Made by a program: the position numbers and the translations under genes
The notes under the pieces: model-generated
What the model saw: only the letters and a program-made list of their open reading frames with translations
Databases searched by the model: none
Told to the model about the DNA's origin: nothing
Assembly: GCA_036867785.1 (NCBI GenBank)
Contig: CP145410.1
Span: 310,001-374,000, forward strand
Length of the DNA: 64,000 nucleotides
Origin: Plasmodiophora brassicae
Taxonomy: Eukaryota > Endomyxa: Phytomyxea > Phytomyxea > Plasmodiophorida
Reading direction: 5' to 3'
Part shown: one piece after another, positions 11,323 through 20,662 of the stretch
Numbering within the stretch: the stretch's first letter is position 1
Layout: every line of letters begins with the position of its first letter

Positions 11323-11537
11323 TGTGCGCGCGGGCCCCGCACACGCGACTGACCATCGTGAGGACGCAGCAGACAGAAAGCACGAACGTTAACGAGGTTG
11401 GCAAGGCGTTTAGACAATATGGTGGATATTCGCCGGGTATTTGACTACAGGAGGGGCATTTCGGGCAGGATATTCGTGTTGCCCGTCAGTTCCGCATTCA
11501 GGCTGATCTCAGCCAGGATCCTGTAGCGCGGGAACGA

Positions 11538-12467
11538 TCAGCCGGCATCGAAAGGCAAGGGCACAACCGGACGTGTGTACCTCTTGAGAGACGCGTTCTC
11601 GTCCAGCAACGCAAGGTTCTGAGCTCTCAGCTGGGATATTACGTCAGCCAAGGCTGGGTCGTCGGTGGCGGCGGCGGCCTTAGCCGGCGGGGGAGCTGGC
11701 CGCTCGGTTTCGGTCGTGTCCTCGGACCGACTGCCTGCAGAGCGGGGCGCTTTCGGTATCGATTTCCGCATGGCACGCTTCTTCTTTGGCGGCGGCGGTG
11801 ATTCGGTGATGGTGACCGGGCGCCGCCGGTGCCCTCCGCCATCCCGTTCGCCCCATGACTTTCGCGCCAGGCGCCGCGGCCGTACTGGAGTGCGGTCAGC
11901 AGGCCTGCTGTCGTCATCGTGTTCGCGCCCAGCCTTGCCCGACGACTTCCGGGCGATCCGCTTCGCCCGACTTGATGACCCGGGCGTCGGGGCGGCACGG
12001 TTCGGCGTTGAATTGCGGCTGGTCGTCAGTACGTTGGGTTTGCGCGCCGGAGACGACCGCTTCGAGGAGGAGGACTTTGGCGTCCTCGCTGCATCGCTCG
12101 AGCGACGACGAAACTCGGCCAACTTCTTCGGGCAGTTCAGGTGTTCTATAGGCTCCCAGGTATTGTCTGACGCAGCGCTGCGAGACAGAACGGCAGTCAG
12201 TTCACCCGAGTTCGCAGGAGCTCCTGGCAGCCACGCTGTCTTACTATCCCTTCCATTTAATCTGTGCCAATGCGCATCCGTCAGTTGTGGGCGGGCCGAG
12301 AACCAGGCCGGCAGTTCACCGACCTCGTACTCGACGCGTTTCGTCTCCGGGTTCGATCGTCGCCCCACGATCCTCTCGACCTGGCGCCGACAAATTTGGT
12401 ACCCTGACGCATCAACATATCCGCTGACGTGCCTGACCTCAAAGTCTTTGGACTCGACGTCGGACAT
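11538..12467 (-). CDS. Chromodomain protein with basic tail
   Basis: A nuclear, probably methyl-histone-binding protein. Exons 12324-12467, 12245-12261 and 11538-12177 give 266 residues. The chromodomain (residues about 28-75) is assembled across two introns: VERIVGRRS, then a 17-nt microexon supplying the core IKWKGY, then NTWEPIEHLNCPKKL. The aromatic cage positions are present. The rest is a long Ser/Arg/Lys-rich tail with AT-hook-like RPRR and KKKR clusters and a short coiled coil near the end (ISQLRAQNLALLDENASL). This looks like a host gene rather than a piece of the nearby chromovirus, because it has introns and a different chromodomain sequence. Confidence 0.85.
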   Translation of the reverse strand: MSDVESKDFEVRHVSGYVDASGYQICRRQVERIVGRRSNPETKRVEYEVGELPAWFSARPQLTDAHWHRLNGRDSKTAWLPGAPANSGELTAVLSRSAASDNTWEPIEHLNCPKKLAEFRRRSSDAARTPKSSSSKRSSPARKPNVLTTSRNSTPNRAAPTPGSSSRAKRIARKSSGKAGREHDDDSRPADRTPVRPRRLARKSWGERDGGGHRRRPVTITESPPPPKKKRAMRKSIPKAPRSAGSRSEDTTETERPAPPPAKAAAATDDPALADVISQLRAQNLALLDENASLKRYTRPVVPLPFDAG

Positions 12468-12574
12468 GGCGCGATGGGCGCGCACCGCAAACGAGGCGAG
12501 CGGCGAAGACGGCAACCTTTTGCGCGCGCGCGGAGTCCTGGAGGGGGCTTCCTGTTGGTTACGTCTAGTGATGC

Positions 12575-12723
12575 GGGTATTTGAAATACGTATTTTAAAT
12601 AGGTACAACCACCGGAAGGTATATTTGGATCACAGGGACACAATTTATGGATCACGGGGACACAAACATTGGATCACGGGGACATAATTTTTGGATCATG
12701 GGGACACAATTTTTGCATCACGC
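12575..12723 (+). repeat. Left terminal inverted repeat with tandem subrepeats
   Basis: Matches the reverse complement of 13943-14085 almost base for base. The inner part is a row of GGATCA-GGGGACA units with spacers of T-rich sequence. Degenerate units continue inward to about 12810 but diverge from the other side. Confidence 0.8.
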
Positions 12724-12996
12724 GGACCAAATTGGCGGATCGGGCGGACAAGTTAAAATGGATCACCGGGACGGATTTCGTGGATCGTTGGGCCAAATCA
12801 AATGGATCAGGCGACCGCATGTGGCGAGGCGAATGCATCAACGTTGAGCGTCGCAAGTCGTCAGAGTCGGCATGCAAATAGTGGTAAGCGTAATGTACTT
12901 GACGGGCAGCATCACATTGGCAATGTGATTCAGTGATTCACAGCAGAAGGAGACGAACCGTCTCATCTCATTCGGCGTCGGCGGGGGCGACCAGCG

Positions 12997-13266
12997 ATGT
13001 ACCCTGAACGGATCCCGAGGTTGGATCCCACGATCGCCGCAGACGCGAGAATCGGTCAGGTCGAATTCACGTCGGCGGCTACAGAAGCACGACGCGCTGC
13101 CGACAAACGGCGCTTAGACGACCAGTGCCGGGTCGTGCGTGAGAAGTCTCGGCAGCGTGCAACGCAGCAATTGCTCCCACTACAATGCGCTGTTGATCAC
13201 GTTCGCGCCGTTGCTGACAGAAAGATAAGTCGCTACCATGAGTTGGCGCCTGATCGTCAACAGTAG
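12997..13266 (+). CDS. Open frame 1 inside the inverted-repeat element
   Basis: 89 codons from ATG at 12997. The product is highly charged and helical, with many Arg, Ala and Gln (RRAADKRRLDD, VVREKSRQRATQQL), so probably a coiled coil or nucleic-acid-binding helix. The same frame is open again after the stop to about 13410, which may mean a longer ancestral gene. No family recognised. Confidence 0.35.
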   Translation: MYPERIPRLDPTIAADARIGQVEFTSAATEARRAADKRRLDDQCRVVREKSRQRATQQLLPLQCAVDHVRAVADRKISRYHELAPDRQQ

Positions 13267-13444
13267 TTCGAGAACGAGGTCGCCCAGTGGAGTAACCGAC
13301 TACTAGCCAGTGACCAGGGAAGTGGGGTGCTCTCAGTCCACCGTATCGCGGCACTTGAACGAGGTCTCGAATGCTCACGACGGTATTCCGTGAGGAGCGC
13401 GCCGTAAGCTATCCGATGTCCAGCTTGACGCAGCAGCCCGATTT

Positions 13445-13864
13445 ATGTTTGTCTGTCCTGGGTCGACTCTTGCACTTGCGAAGAAGTTCCTGAAGCTATC
13501 CTACGATGTCGACGTTTCTGAAAAAACATTGAGCGGGCACTTGGGCGACCGAGTTGGGTTCCGACTTGGCGATTTTAAGTCGTTCCACATCAGGCGTAAT
13601 GCGCAAGAGACCATCGATAAGCGGCTGGATGTCGATGATCTCCTGAACAGTTATCTACCACATTTCTACGAGGAGTACACACCGGACCACTGCCAGCACC
13701 TTCGCGACGTTTTCGGTTGCTCCCGTTTAACCAAGGATTTCATTGAGAACTGGTACGGCGCTCAAACGCAGACGAGTTCATCGGGACCCGGCGACGACAA
13801 TGACAACGCTCCTCAAGGACCACCTGGAGAACCTGCCACTGACTACCACCCACCTCTCGCCTAG
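13445..13864 (+). CDS. Open frame 2 inside the inverted-repeat element
   Basis: 139 codons. The first part is mixed alpha-beta (KKFLKLSYDVDVSEKTL), the middle helical with DLLNSYLPHFYEEYTPDH and a DFIENWYG motif, and the tail is Ser/Pro/Asp-rich and disordered. No transposase, nuclease or known domain recognised. It ends close to the right inverted repeat. Confidence 0.4.
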   Translation: MFVCPGSTLALAKKFLKLSYDVDVSEKTLSGHLGDRVGFRLGDFKSFHIRRNAQETIDKRLDVDDLLNSYLPHFYEEYTPDHCQHLRDVFGCSRLTKDFIENWYGAQTQTSSSGPGDDNDNAPQGPPGEPATDYHPPLA

Positions 13865-13942
13865 ACACCTATCCTGTTGAGGGACACAATAAATGCATCA
13901 TGATCCATTCACGTTGTCTGTCTGATCCATCATTTTGTTCCA

Positions 13943-14085
13943 CGTGATGCAAAAATAATGTCCCCATGATCCAAAAATTGTGTCCCCGTGATCCAATGTT
14001 TGTGTCCCCGTGATCCATAAATTGTGTCCCTGTGATCCAAAAATACCTTCCGGTGGTTGTATTTAAAATACATTTTAAAATACCT
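13943..14085 (-). repeat. Right terminal inverted repeat
   Basis: Reverse complement of the left repeat with only scattered differences, including the same order of GGATCA-GGGGACA subrepeats. Its AT-rich outer end is followed by more T-rich sequence to about 14120. Confidence 0.8.
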
Positions 14086-14227
14086 CCCGAATTTTGGGTC
14101 ATTTTTTATATTTTAAATTGCCCAGCATGCAGAGCAGGCCCTAGCTGCCAGGCGACCATCACAGGGCATCACGGGGTCGTAGACTCGTGGTACGTGGGTC
14201 CATGGTCCGTTCCAAGTTCGCGAGGCA

Positions 14228-14403
14228 TGTGCCGGCTCCAAGCTATAAGACAAGAATAGCTGTGATCCGGCTAGGCCGCCCTAAGAATGACGGACATGCA
14301 CGGAGTGCGCACGGAGTCCGCACGGCGTCCGTGGGAGCTGCAGGTCGGGGACACAGACGATTATACTACACGGCTGATATACCATCACCGTTGGGACGTC
14401 ACA
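14228..14403 (+). repeat. 5' LTR
   Basis: 176 bp, TG...CA ends, same sequence as 19317-19492. It contains a short set of near-repeats CACGGAGT-GCG-CACGGAGT-CCG-CACGGCGT in its middle. Confidence 0.93.
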
Positions 14404-14450
14404 GAGATCTCTTGAACATCCTTTCGGGGAAGGTTTCAAAGAAGGACGCG

Positions 14451-17400
14451 ATGGTGGCCACCGCGCAGGAGATGCTGCTGGAAGATGACGTCGATGATCG
14501 ACAACAAGGACAGAGCGTGCAAGGCTCAACGATCGTCCTGCAGATGAACAAGGCGCCGACCTTGAAAAGCATGGACCGCAAGGCCGTCACGACGTTCATG
14601 GCCGAGCTGAAGACGTATCGGAATCACTTCCGGGACGATCCGAACGCCAAGGGCCAGATCCCGCGGTCAGTGAGGAGTATGATCGACCCCGGTCTGCTCA
14701 GGGCGATCTGCAAGTGGGAACTCGGCAAGGACGCCGAGGGGGTGACGGAGAGCGACCTGATGGACTGGATGAAGAGGCATCTGGAGCAGGATCGCTCGAC
14801 GGACGCGAACATCGACCGGGAGATGCGGAAGCTGGCGATGAAGCTGACCATCACCACACCAGCGGCAAGGGTCGTGAACCTCGTGCAGCAGTACGAGGAA
14901 TTGGTCGCGCGCAACGGGTGGCAGGACCTCTTCACGTCCCGCGAGGGACGGAAGAACCTGGTCAAGTACCTACTGGGTGCTGTGCGCCCATCCGGTTTAC
15001 AAGCGCTCATGCGGACCCTCGTCATGAAGCGCCAGACCGATCTCCAGAAGGACCCTTTGGAATTCTATCGGGTGCTGAAGGAACGGGCTGCATCGTATGA
15101 GGAGACGATGTTGTACATGGAGCCGGGACGTGAGGATGGCAAGGGGAAGGGAAAGGTCAAACCCACCCCGAAGAAGCGAGGGGCGCAGACGGATGAAGGA
15201 GGCGGTGGAGGCCGGGACACGAAACGACACCGGAAGGACCTGCGATGTTTCAACTGTGACGAGGTTGGACATCCAGCGTTTCGTTGCCCGAAGAAGCCTA
15301 CCAAGAAGCAGGTCGCAGACCTGCTGAAGGATCGCCGCAAGGGGCCAACGGGAAGGGATGGACCCCGTAAGGCCAAATCTGATAAAGATGACGACTTGTC
15401 AGAGTACCCATGGCTTCCAGTGGTAGGAAGAGTGTCGGAGGGGGCGCAGAGGACAGGGGACCAAGTAGTCGTTCGTGTAAACGGACATGAGGAAGACTAC
15501 GTTGGGGTTCTGGACAGTGGAGCGACATCGGTTGACGTTCTGATGCCATTGACCATAGCGCGCGAGCTAATGGAGCGGGACCCATTGTTAACAATGGAGA
15601 ACCTCCAGAAGCCGGAAACGTTCTGTCTGGTAGACAGAGAAACGAAGCACACAGCCTACCATGTGATGATACTGGATCTGGGACTGACGACGACGGCAGG
15701 CGAACTGATCACTCGCCGGCGCCGATGCCTTGTATGGGACATTCCTGAAAAGGAAATAATCCTAGGGGAGAGGCTGTTGGACGACTTGGGTATCCACCCA
15801 AAGAAGGCCCTGGACGTACTCATTAAGAGCACGCCGAAGAAGGGGAATGACGTCATGGATGAAGTGCACAATATGGCAAACGAGATGCCACCTCTCTGGG
15901 AAGGGGAGGAAGAGGAAACAGAGGATGTGAGGATCGGAACCGATTCCACAGACTCCCTGGAAAGGGAGATGGACGGGATGGCCGAGCGCGCATTGAGGAA
16001 TGGCCTACCGCAAGCGATGGGGAAATCGCTTCGGAAACTCGTCAGAAGATATAGGGACGTTTGGCGTATGAGCATTGGACCTGATGGTCCAGCCAGGGTT
16101 ACACCATTTGTCACGGAGCTGAAACCGGATGCGGAACCTTACAGGTGCCGAGCCAGAAAGTACAGTATGGAGGACAGTGCTTTCATGGAGGAATTCGTCG
16201 CCCAATTGAAGAAGTATGGCCTAGTCGTTGAAAACTACAACGCGAAGTGGGCTTCACCGGTGGTGGTGGTGACGAAGCCAGGGGGCGGAAAGCGGTTCTG
16301 TGTTGATCTCAGAGCTGTTAATGCCAAATGTGTCGCCGTGGCGTGGCCTATGCCACATCAGGAGGCGATACTCAGGAACCTGGCAGGCTCGAGGTTCTGG
16401 TTTAAGCTAGATGCGTTCAAAGGCTTCTGGATGATGCCGCTGGATGAAGCGTGTCAGGAGATCTTCTCCTTCATGACAGATAAGGGGGTGTATAAGCCAA
16501 CGAGGTCGATGCAGGGGGGAATGAACTCCGCCCCTCAGTATCAAGGGAGGATGTTTGAGGTGTTCGGGGAACTTATGTTCCACAAACTAATCATATGGAT
16601 CGATGATCTAATGGGGCATGCCCAAAGGGAGGATGATTGGTTCCGAACGTTGGAACGGACTCTGATGCTAGCCGAACGGCACAGCATCAAGTTCAACGTG
16701 GAGAAGTGTGAGCTCTTCACAACAGAGGTTCGGTTCTGTGGAAGGATATTCACGCCAGAAGGGGTAAGGCACGATCCTGCTAGGATTGAGGCTTTAATGG
16801 CGATACCACAGCCGAGAACGGCAAGGGCCTTGCAACAATTCCTTATGGCAACTCAGTGGATGAGTAGGTCCATCCCTGAGTACAACAGGAAGGTACACCT
16901 GTTACAGAGGATATACGAGGATGCAATGAAGGACCAACCTGGCAGGACGAAAGCCATTGCCAGGAGGGTGCGATTGTGCAAATATGGATGGTCACCCGAA
17001 CATGCGCTGGCATTCGAGAAACTGAAGATGGCAGTGGCGGACACGGTCCAACTAGCGTACCCGCGAAAGGACCGGATCCAATGCCTATTCTCAGATGCAA
17101 ATGAGGTTAACAGCGCGGCGGTAGTCACACAGATTCCGCCTGAGGACTTGGGTAAACCAGTGCATGGGCAGCGACATGAACCGCTGGGTTTCGTCGGACA
17201 CAAGTTCGCGGGCCCAGAGCGGAACTGGTCCACGGTGGAGAAGGAAGGGTTCGCGATCAAGGATGGGATTGACAAACTGGACTATCTCGTTACAACCAAC
17301 GAGCAGTTTCGTTTGTTTACCGATCATAGGAATCTCGTGAGGATATTCTCACCAACGGACGTGTCAAAGCCAACGGCGCAGAAACTGCAACGATGGGCAC

Positions 17401-19118
17401 TGGACATACAGAGGGTCAACTACGTCATTGAACACATTGCGGGGGAGGACAATGTGTGGTCGGATCTTATGACGCGGTGGGGTGCACCGGACGGTGGGCC
17501 TGATGACCAGCACCTAGAGGTACGCACGATCAGGAGGATAACGCTTCAAATTGAGGACGGATATCGGGTACGGCCGTTACAAAGGAAGGAATTCCAATGG
17601 CCGACCGTGGACGAAATCCGTAAGGCTCAGAGGAAATGGCTCAGAGGAACGAAACGACCGAAGAATGGTGATGATCTCTTCGTCACAGGGAAGGGACAGG
17701 TGATCATACCAGACGAATGCAACGAGCTGAAGCTGCAGCTATGCGCTATTGCTCATGCGGGCGGAAACAGTGGGCATCTAGGACTGAAGGCCTCGTTGAG
17801 GAAGTTGGGGGAGTTCTGCCATTGGGCACACTGCGATGAGGACATGAGGACGTTCTGCAACGCGTGTTTGAACTGTCTACCGACAAGGGGCGGGGTTAGG
17901 ATTCCCAGGCCATTGGGAACAGCTGTTCATGGTGTTAGGCCGAATCAGGTGATTCACTTGGATTGGCTATACATGATGGCGGCTCAGAAGGGCGGAAGAC
18001 ATGATCTGCAATGGAACCTGATAATCAGGGATGATCTGTCTGGCATGGTCAAGATTACTCCTGACCATACACCCAATGCGGAAACCACTGTAGAGGCACT
18101 GCTCGAATGGAGGGCTATCTTCGGAACGTTTGAGTTGATGGTGTCAGACATGGCGTCTTGCTTTCTGGCAAACGTTGTGAAGGAACTGGCGCGTCGATGT
18201 GGATTTGCTCATCACCCGACTGTTGCCTATGGGCATTACAGTAATGGATCAATTGAGGTGATCAACAGGAACTACTTGCAACTAGTCAGAGCACTTCTGT
18301 CTGAATTGCAGTGGGACAAATACGATTGGCCATGGTTGAACCACAACATTGAACACACGATCAATCACAGGTCGCAGGCGCGTACCAACGGGAATGCGCC
18401 AGTGACAGTGATGATGGGACGTCAACCAGACAACCCGCTGAAGCAAGTGTTCAAGAGGCCAGGGGATGAGAAGTATGGGGAAGCTACACTCTCAAAGGAG
18501 CATATTCAGGAGCTAGTCATGCAATTGCAGACGTCGCTGAATGAAATGCACAAGGGAGCAGTGCAGCAATCGAAGAAAATCCGAGCCGTACACAGGAAGA
18601 GGAGCGACGCGTACCGACGAGCAACTGCACCGAACTTTCAGATCGGTGACTATGTACTCATCGGATTGCCTGAACCGGGTAAGGTTCCGGGCAAGAAGCT
18701 CTTTATGAAGTGGCGGGGCCTATATCAAATAACTGATAGCCACGAGAACTACACCTACGAGGTGAGGAATATGTTCAATGAGACGGACACTCGAACCGTT
18801 CACGGGGACCGCGTTCGCCTCTATGAACATGGCAAAGTGAATGCCACTGAGGAACTGAAGCGACAGATGGATTATGACAATGAGCGTTTCGCCATTGAAG
18901 TCTTCAAGGACTGCAGGCACAGTCCGGAGACAGGGGAATTGGAATTGTTGATCGGATGGAAGGGTTTCTCTGAAGCGGAGGATTCATGGGAGCCAATCTG
19001 CAGGTTGGCGATGGATGTACCGAAGCTGGTGAAGGCACATGCCGCCAGGATGAGGAAGGAGAAACATCACCTTGCTGATGAGGTTAAGGAGTTACTTAAG
19101 GCGGAAGGAGTCCAGTAG
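14451..19118 (+). CDS. Gag-Pol polyprotein of the chromovirus
   Basis: One frame of about 1,555 codons from the first ATG after the 5' LTR. In order: a helical gag region; a CCHC zinc knuckle (CFNCDEVGHPAFRC, near residue 265); an aspartic protease with DSGA (near 357); reverse transcriptase with FCVDLRAVNAKC and a WIDD active-site motif (about 610-820); RNase H; integrase with an HHCC finger and the D-D-E core (about 1110-1270); and a C-terminal chromodomain (ELLIGWKGF, DSWEP; about 1480-1530), which in this family steers integration to marked chromatin. Gag and pol sit in one frame, so no frameshift is needed for pol. Confidence 0.95.
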   Translation: MVATAQEMLLEDDVDDRQQGQSVQGSTIVLQMNKAPTLKSMDRKAVTTFMAELKTYRNHFRDDPNAKGQIPRSVRSMIDPGLLRAICKWELGKDAEGVTESDLMDWMKRHLEQDRSTDANIDREMRKLAMKLTITTPAARVVNLVQQYEELVARNGWQDLFTSREGRKNLVKYLLGAVRPSGLQALMRTLVMKRQTDLQKDPLEFYRVLKERAASYEETMLYMEPGREDGKGKGKVKPTPKKRGAQTDEGGGGGRDTKRHRKDLRCFNCDEVGHPAFRCPKKPTKKQVADLLKDRRKGPTGRDGPRKAKSDKDDDLSEYPWLPVVGRVSEGAQRTGDQVVVRVNGHEEDYVGVLDSGATSVDVLMPLTIARELMERDPLLTMENLQKPETFCLVDRETKHTAYHVMILDLGLTTTAGELITRRRRCLVWDIPEKEIILGERLLDDLGIHPKKALDVLIKSTPKKGNDVMDEVHNMANEMPPLWEGEEEETEDVRIGTDSTDSLEREMDGMAERALRNGLPQAMGKSLRKLVRRYRDVWRMSIGPDGPARVTPFVTELKPDAEPYRCRARKYSMEDSAFMEEFVAQLKKYGLVVENYNAKWASPVVVVTKPGGGKRFCVDLRAVNAKCVAVAWPMPHQEAILRNLAGSRFWFKLDAFKGFWMMPLDEACQEIFSFMTDKGVYKPTRSMQGGMNSAPQYQGRMFEVFGELMFHKLIIWIDDLMGHAQREDDWFRTLERTLMLAERHSIKFNVEKCELFTTEVRFCGRIFTPEGVRHDPARIEALMAIPQPRTARALQQFLMATQWMSRSIPEYNRKVHLLQRIYEDAMKDQPGRTKAIARRVRLCKYGWSPEHALAFEKLKMAVADTVQLAYPRKDRIQCLFSDANEVNSAAVVTQIPPEDLGKPVHGQRHEPLGFVGHKFAGPERNWSTVEKEGFAIKDGIDKLDYLVTTNEQFRLFTDHRNLVRIFSPTDVSKPTAQKLQRWALDIQRVNYVIEHIAGEDNVWSDLMTRWGAPDGGPDDQHLEVRTIRRITLQIEDGYRVRPLQRKEFQWPTVDEIRKAQRKWLRGTKRPKNGDDLFVTGKGQVIIPDECNELKLQLCAIAHAGGNSGHLGLKASLRKLGEFCHWAHCDEDMRTFCNACLNCLPTRGGVRIPRPLGTAVHGVRPNQVIHLDWLYMMAAQKGGRHDLQWNLIIRDDLSGMVKITPDHTPNAETTVEALLEWRAIFGTFELMVSDMASCFLANVVKELARRCGFAHHPTVAYGHYSNGSIEVINRNYLQLVRALLSELQWDKYDWPWLNHNIEHTINHRSQARTNGNAPVTVMMGRQPDNPLKQVFKRPGDEKYGEATLSKEHIQELVMQLQTSLNEMHKGAVQQSKKIRAVHRKRSDAYRRATAPNFQIGDYVLIGLPEPGKVPGKKLFMKWRGLYQITDSHENYTYEVRNMFNETDTRTVHGDRVRLYEHGKVNATEELKRQMDYDNERFAIEVFKDCRHSPETGELELLIGWKGFSEAEDSWEPICRLAMDVPKLVKAHAARMRKEKHHLADEVKELLKAEGVQ

Positions 19119-19316
19119 GCTAGTCATGCTTTTTTCCCGGATGCGCGCTGGGTTATTTTAATGCCGACGGCCATGTGACGACAGAAGCCAAAACTGTGTT
19201 CTACGAAGATTGAGACTTAATTATGTTAATTAGACTATATTAAGGAGAAGACATGATTAGGATACACCACCACTGAAGACACCTGCAAGGAGGAGCATTT
19301 CGTTGAAGGAGGGGAA

Positions 19317-19492
19317 TGTGCCGGCTCCAAGCTATAAGACAAGAATAGCTGTGATCCGGCTAGGCCGCCCTAAGAATGACGGACATGCACGGAGTGCGCA
19401 CGGAGTCCGCACGGCGTCCGTGGGAGCTGCAGGTCGGGGACACAGACGATTATACTACACGGCTGATATACCATCACCGTTGGGACGTCACA
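19317..19492 (+). repeat. 3' LTR
   Basis: 176 bp, preceded by the purine-rich tract and followed by GGCAT, which matches the flank of the 5' LTR. Confidence 0.93.
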
Positions 19493-19917
19493 GGCATGCA
19501 GTTTGCGTGCTTACGCTTGTCAGTGCCGAGTGTCGACCGACGCCGGAGCCCGGAGACGACGTAGTCCCGACGCCGATGGGTCGTACTTAAGCGTGAGTGC
19601 CCCCGAGATAGCATTCATGAGCAGTTCAAACGGATTCCGAAACCTGCCGGTTGCGCTTTGGATCAAGCAGCGTGCAATCAGTGCTCCGACCGTGTTCCAT
19701 ACTCCAAGCAAACTATGGATCGTCATGCGAGTACAGGCCGGACTGACGAGCGCAACTTACCCATCGAGCATTCTTGGTCAGTACAGTACCTGGGCAACTT
19801 CGACTTCGAGGAAGTTGTCGAATTAGAGGAATGGTTATAACCGGCCGCAACGAACGTGACTGGAATATACGTACTGCTATCGGCGTCGCTATGTGCCGCT
19901 GTGCTGTGGTAATGGTA
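19493..19917. other. Gene-poor stretch after the LTR element
   Basis: Short open frames exist on both strands, for example a plus-strand end at 19840 with an acidic tail (NFDFEEVVELEEWL). None assembles into a convincing gene. Confidence 0.4.
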
Positions 19918-20007
19918 TTTCTGAATAAAAAATATTCGAGTATATTTTAAAATGCATTTTAAAATATTTAAAATATTCGAAATTCCCAAAATATTTTAAA
20001 ATACAAC
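19918..20007. repeat. AT-rich palindromic tract
   Basis: About 90 bases of TTTTAAAAT and AAAATATT motifs in otherwise GC-rich DNA, including the palindrome TATTTTAAAATGCATTTT. The edge reads TTTTAAAATACAAC, close to the outer end of the inverted-repeat element at 14085 in the opposite orientation, so it may be a remnant of a related end. Confidence 0.6.
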
Positions 20008-20509
20008 ACTAGTTACGTCGCTTACGTTACAGGCCAGCACTGTACTCGTCAGCCCACGTGCCGCTGCTCCTGCAACGATGGTTTCGTTTGCTAGCTTGCT
20101 GACAGGTTCGGGAACCGCACTGGCAGGCCAAGATACACGCGGGATCCCTGTACCAATAACGACCAGGAAACCATGTTGGTCGATAAAGCACCTGACCAGG
20201 TATCGGAGTCATTGCCGAAGTTGTACAGAAACGAGGTATGCTCACCTATGGCGATGGGCTGGACGGTCACCTGTGGATCTCGGTGCTGAGAGGACAAACA
20301 GGAACGATTCGCGTGGCGAGCGTTCGACGTTGGGAGCAGCCATTGCCACTTCGAGCGGCCGTTGTCGTCGAGTGAAGGAAGTTGAGGACATAGCAGAGGT
20401 TGTCGACAGACTGGTCGTCGACGATGGGCTTGCACATTTCTCCAGCACTGTTCCTTGCGATACAGTTGACATTAATCGGGGCGCACTTGAATCGGAGCGC
20501 AGCAGACAT
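19996..20509 (-). CDS. Hypothetical protein, possibly RCC1-like
   Basis: Exons 20271-20509 and 19996-20191 join in phase over a 79-nt intron to give 144 residues. The first exon is Cys-rich (FKCAPINVNC, EMCKPIVDDQSVDNLC). The second has a Gly turn, VVIGTGIPRVSW, and NETIVAGAAARGLTSTVLAC, which faintly recalls an RCC1 repeat. Upstream exons may be missing. The stop codon lies inside the AT-rich tract, so the 3' end may have been reshaped by that repeat. Confidence 0.4.
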
Positions 20510-20662
20510 TGCATGGGAAACGTCTGGAACCGAAGGTCACTGCCATGGTCTTCTCGCTGCTCGGCACGAACGTTGCCAACTAGCAATCTCGGACGCCGCG
20601 TGACGTCGTGGCCGTCCGTGAATATGCCCTCCAACTGCTTCGAAGGGGGCTACGTCTATTGT

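Larger units (their letters stand above)
12575..14085. mobile_element. Unclassified element with long terminal inverted repeats
   Basis: A 1.5 kb unit bounded by near-identical inverted repeats of about 145 bp. Each repeat starts with an AT-rich outer end (TATTTTAAAAT-like), then ACAACCACCGGAAGGTAT, then four or five copies of a roughly 21-bp subrepeat GGATCACGGGGACACAATTT. The inside carries two plus-strand open frames. I see no transposase signature and no clear target-site duplication. It could be a non-autonomous DNA transposon or a foldback element. Confidence 0.65.
14228..19492 (+). mobile_element. Ty3/Gypsy LTR retrotransposon, chromovirus type
   Basis: A 5.27 kb element with two 176-bp direct LTRs that start TG and end CA and read as identical, flanked on both sides by GGCA (possibly GGCAT) as target-site duplication. 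A single long gag-pol frame lies between them, and a purine tract GAAGGAGGGGAA sits just before the right LTR. It looks whole. Identical LTRs suggest a young insertion. It lies 143 bp from the inverted-repeat element and 1.8 kb from the host chromodomain gene. Confidence 0.95.

Noticed and set aside
11538-12467. The chromodomain gene as a fragment of the neighbouring chromovirus
   Set aside because: Its chromodomain has two introns and different residues from the element's C-terminal chromodomain, it is on the opposite strand, and there is no adjoining pol sequence.
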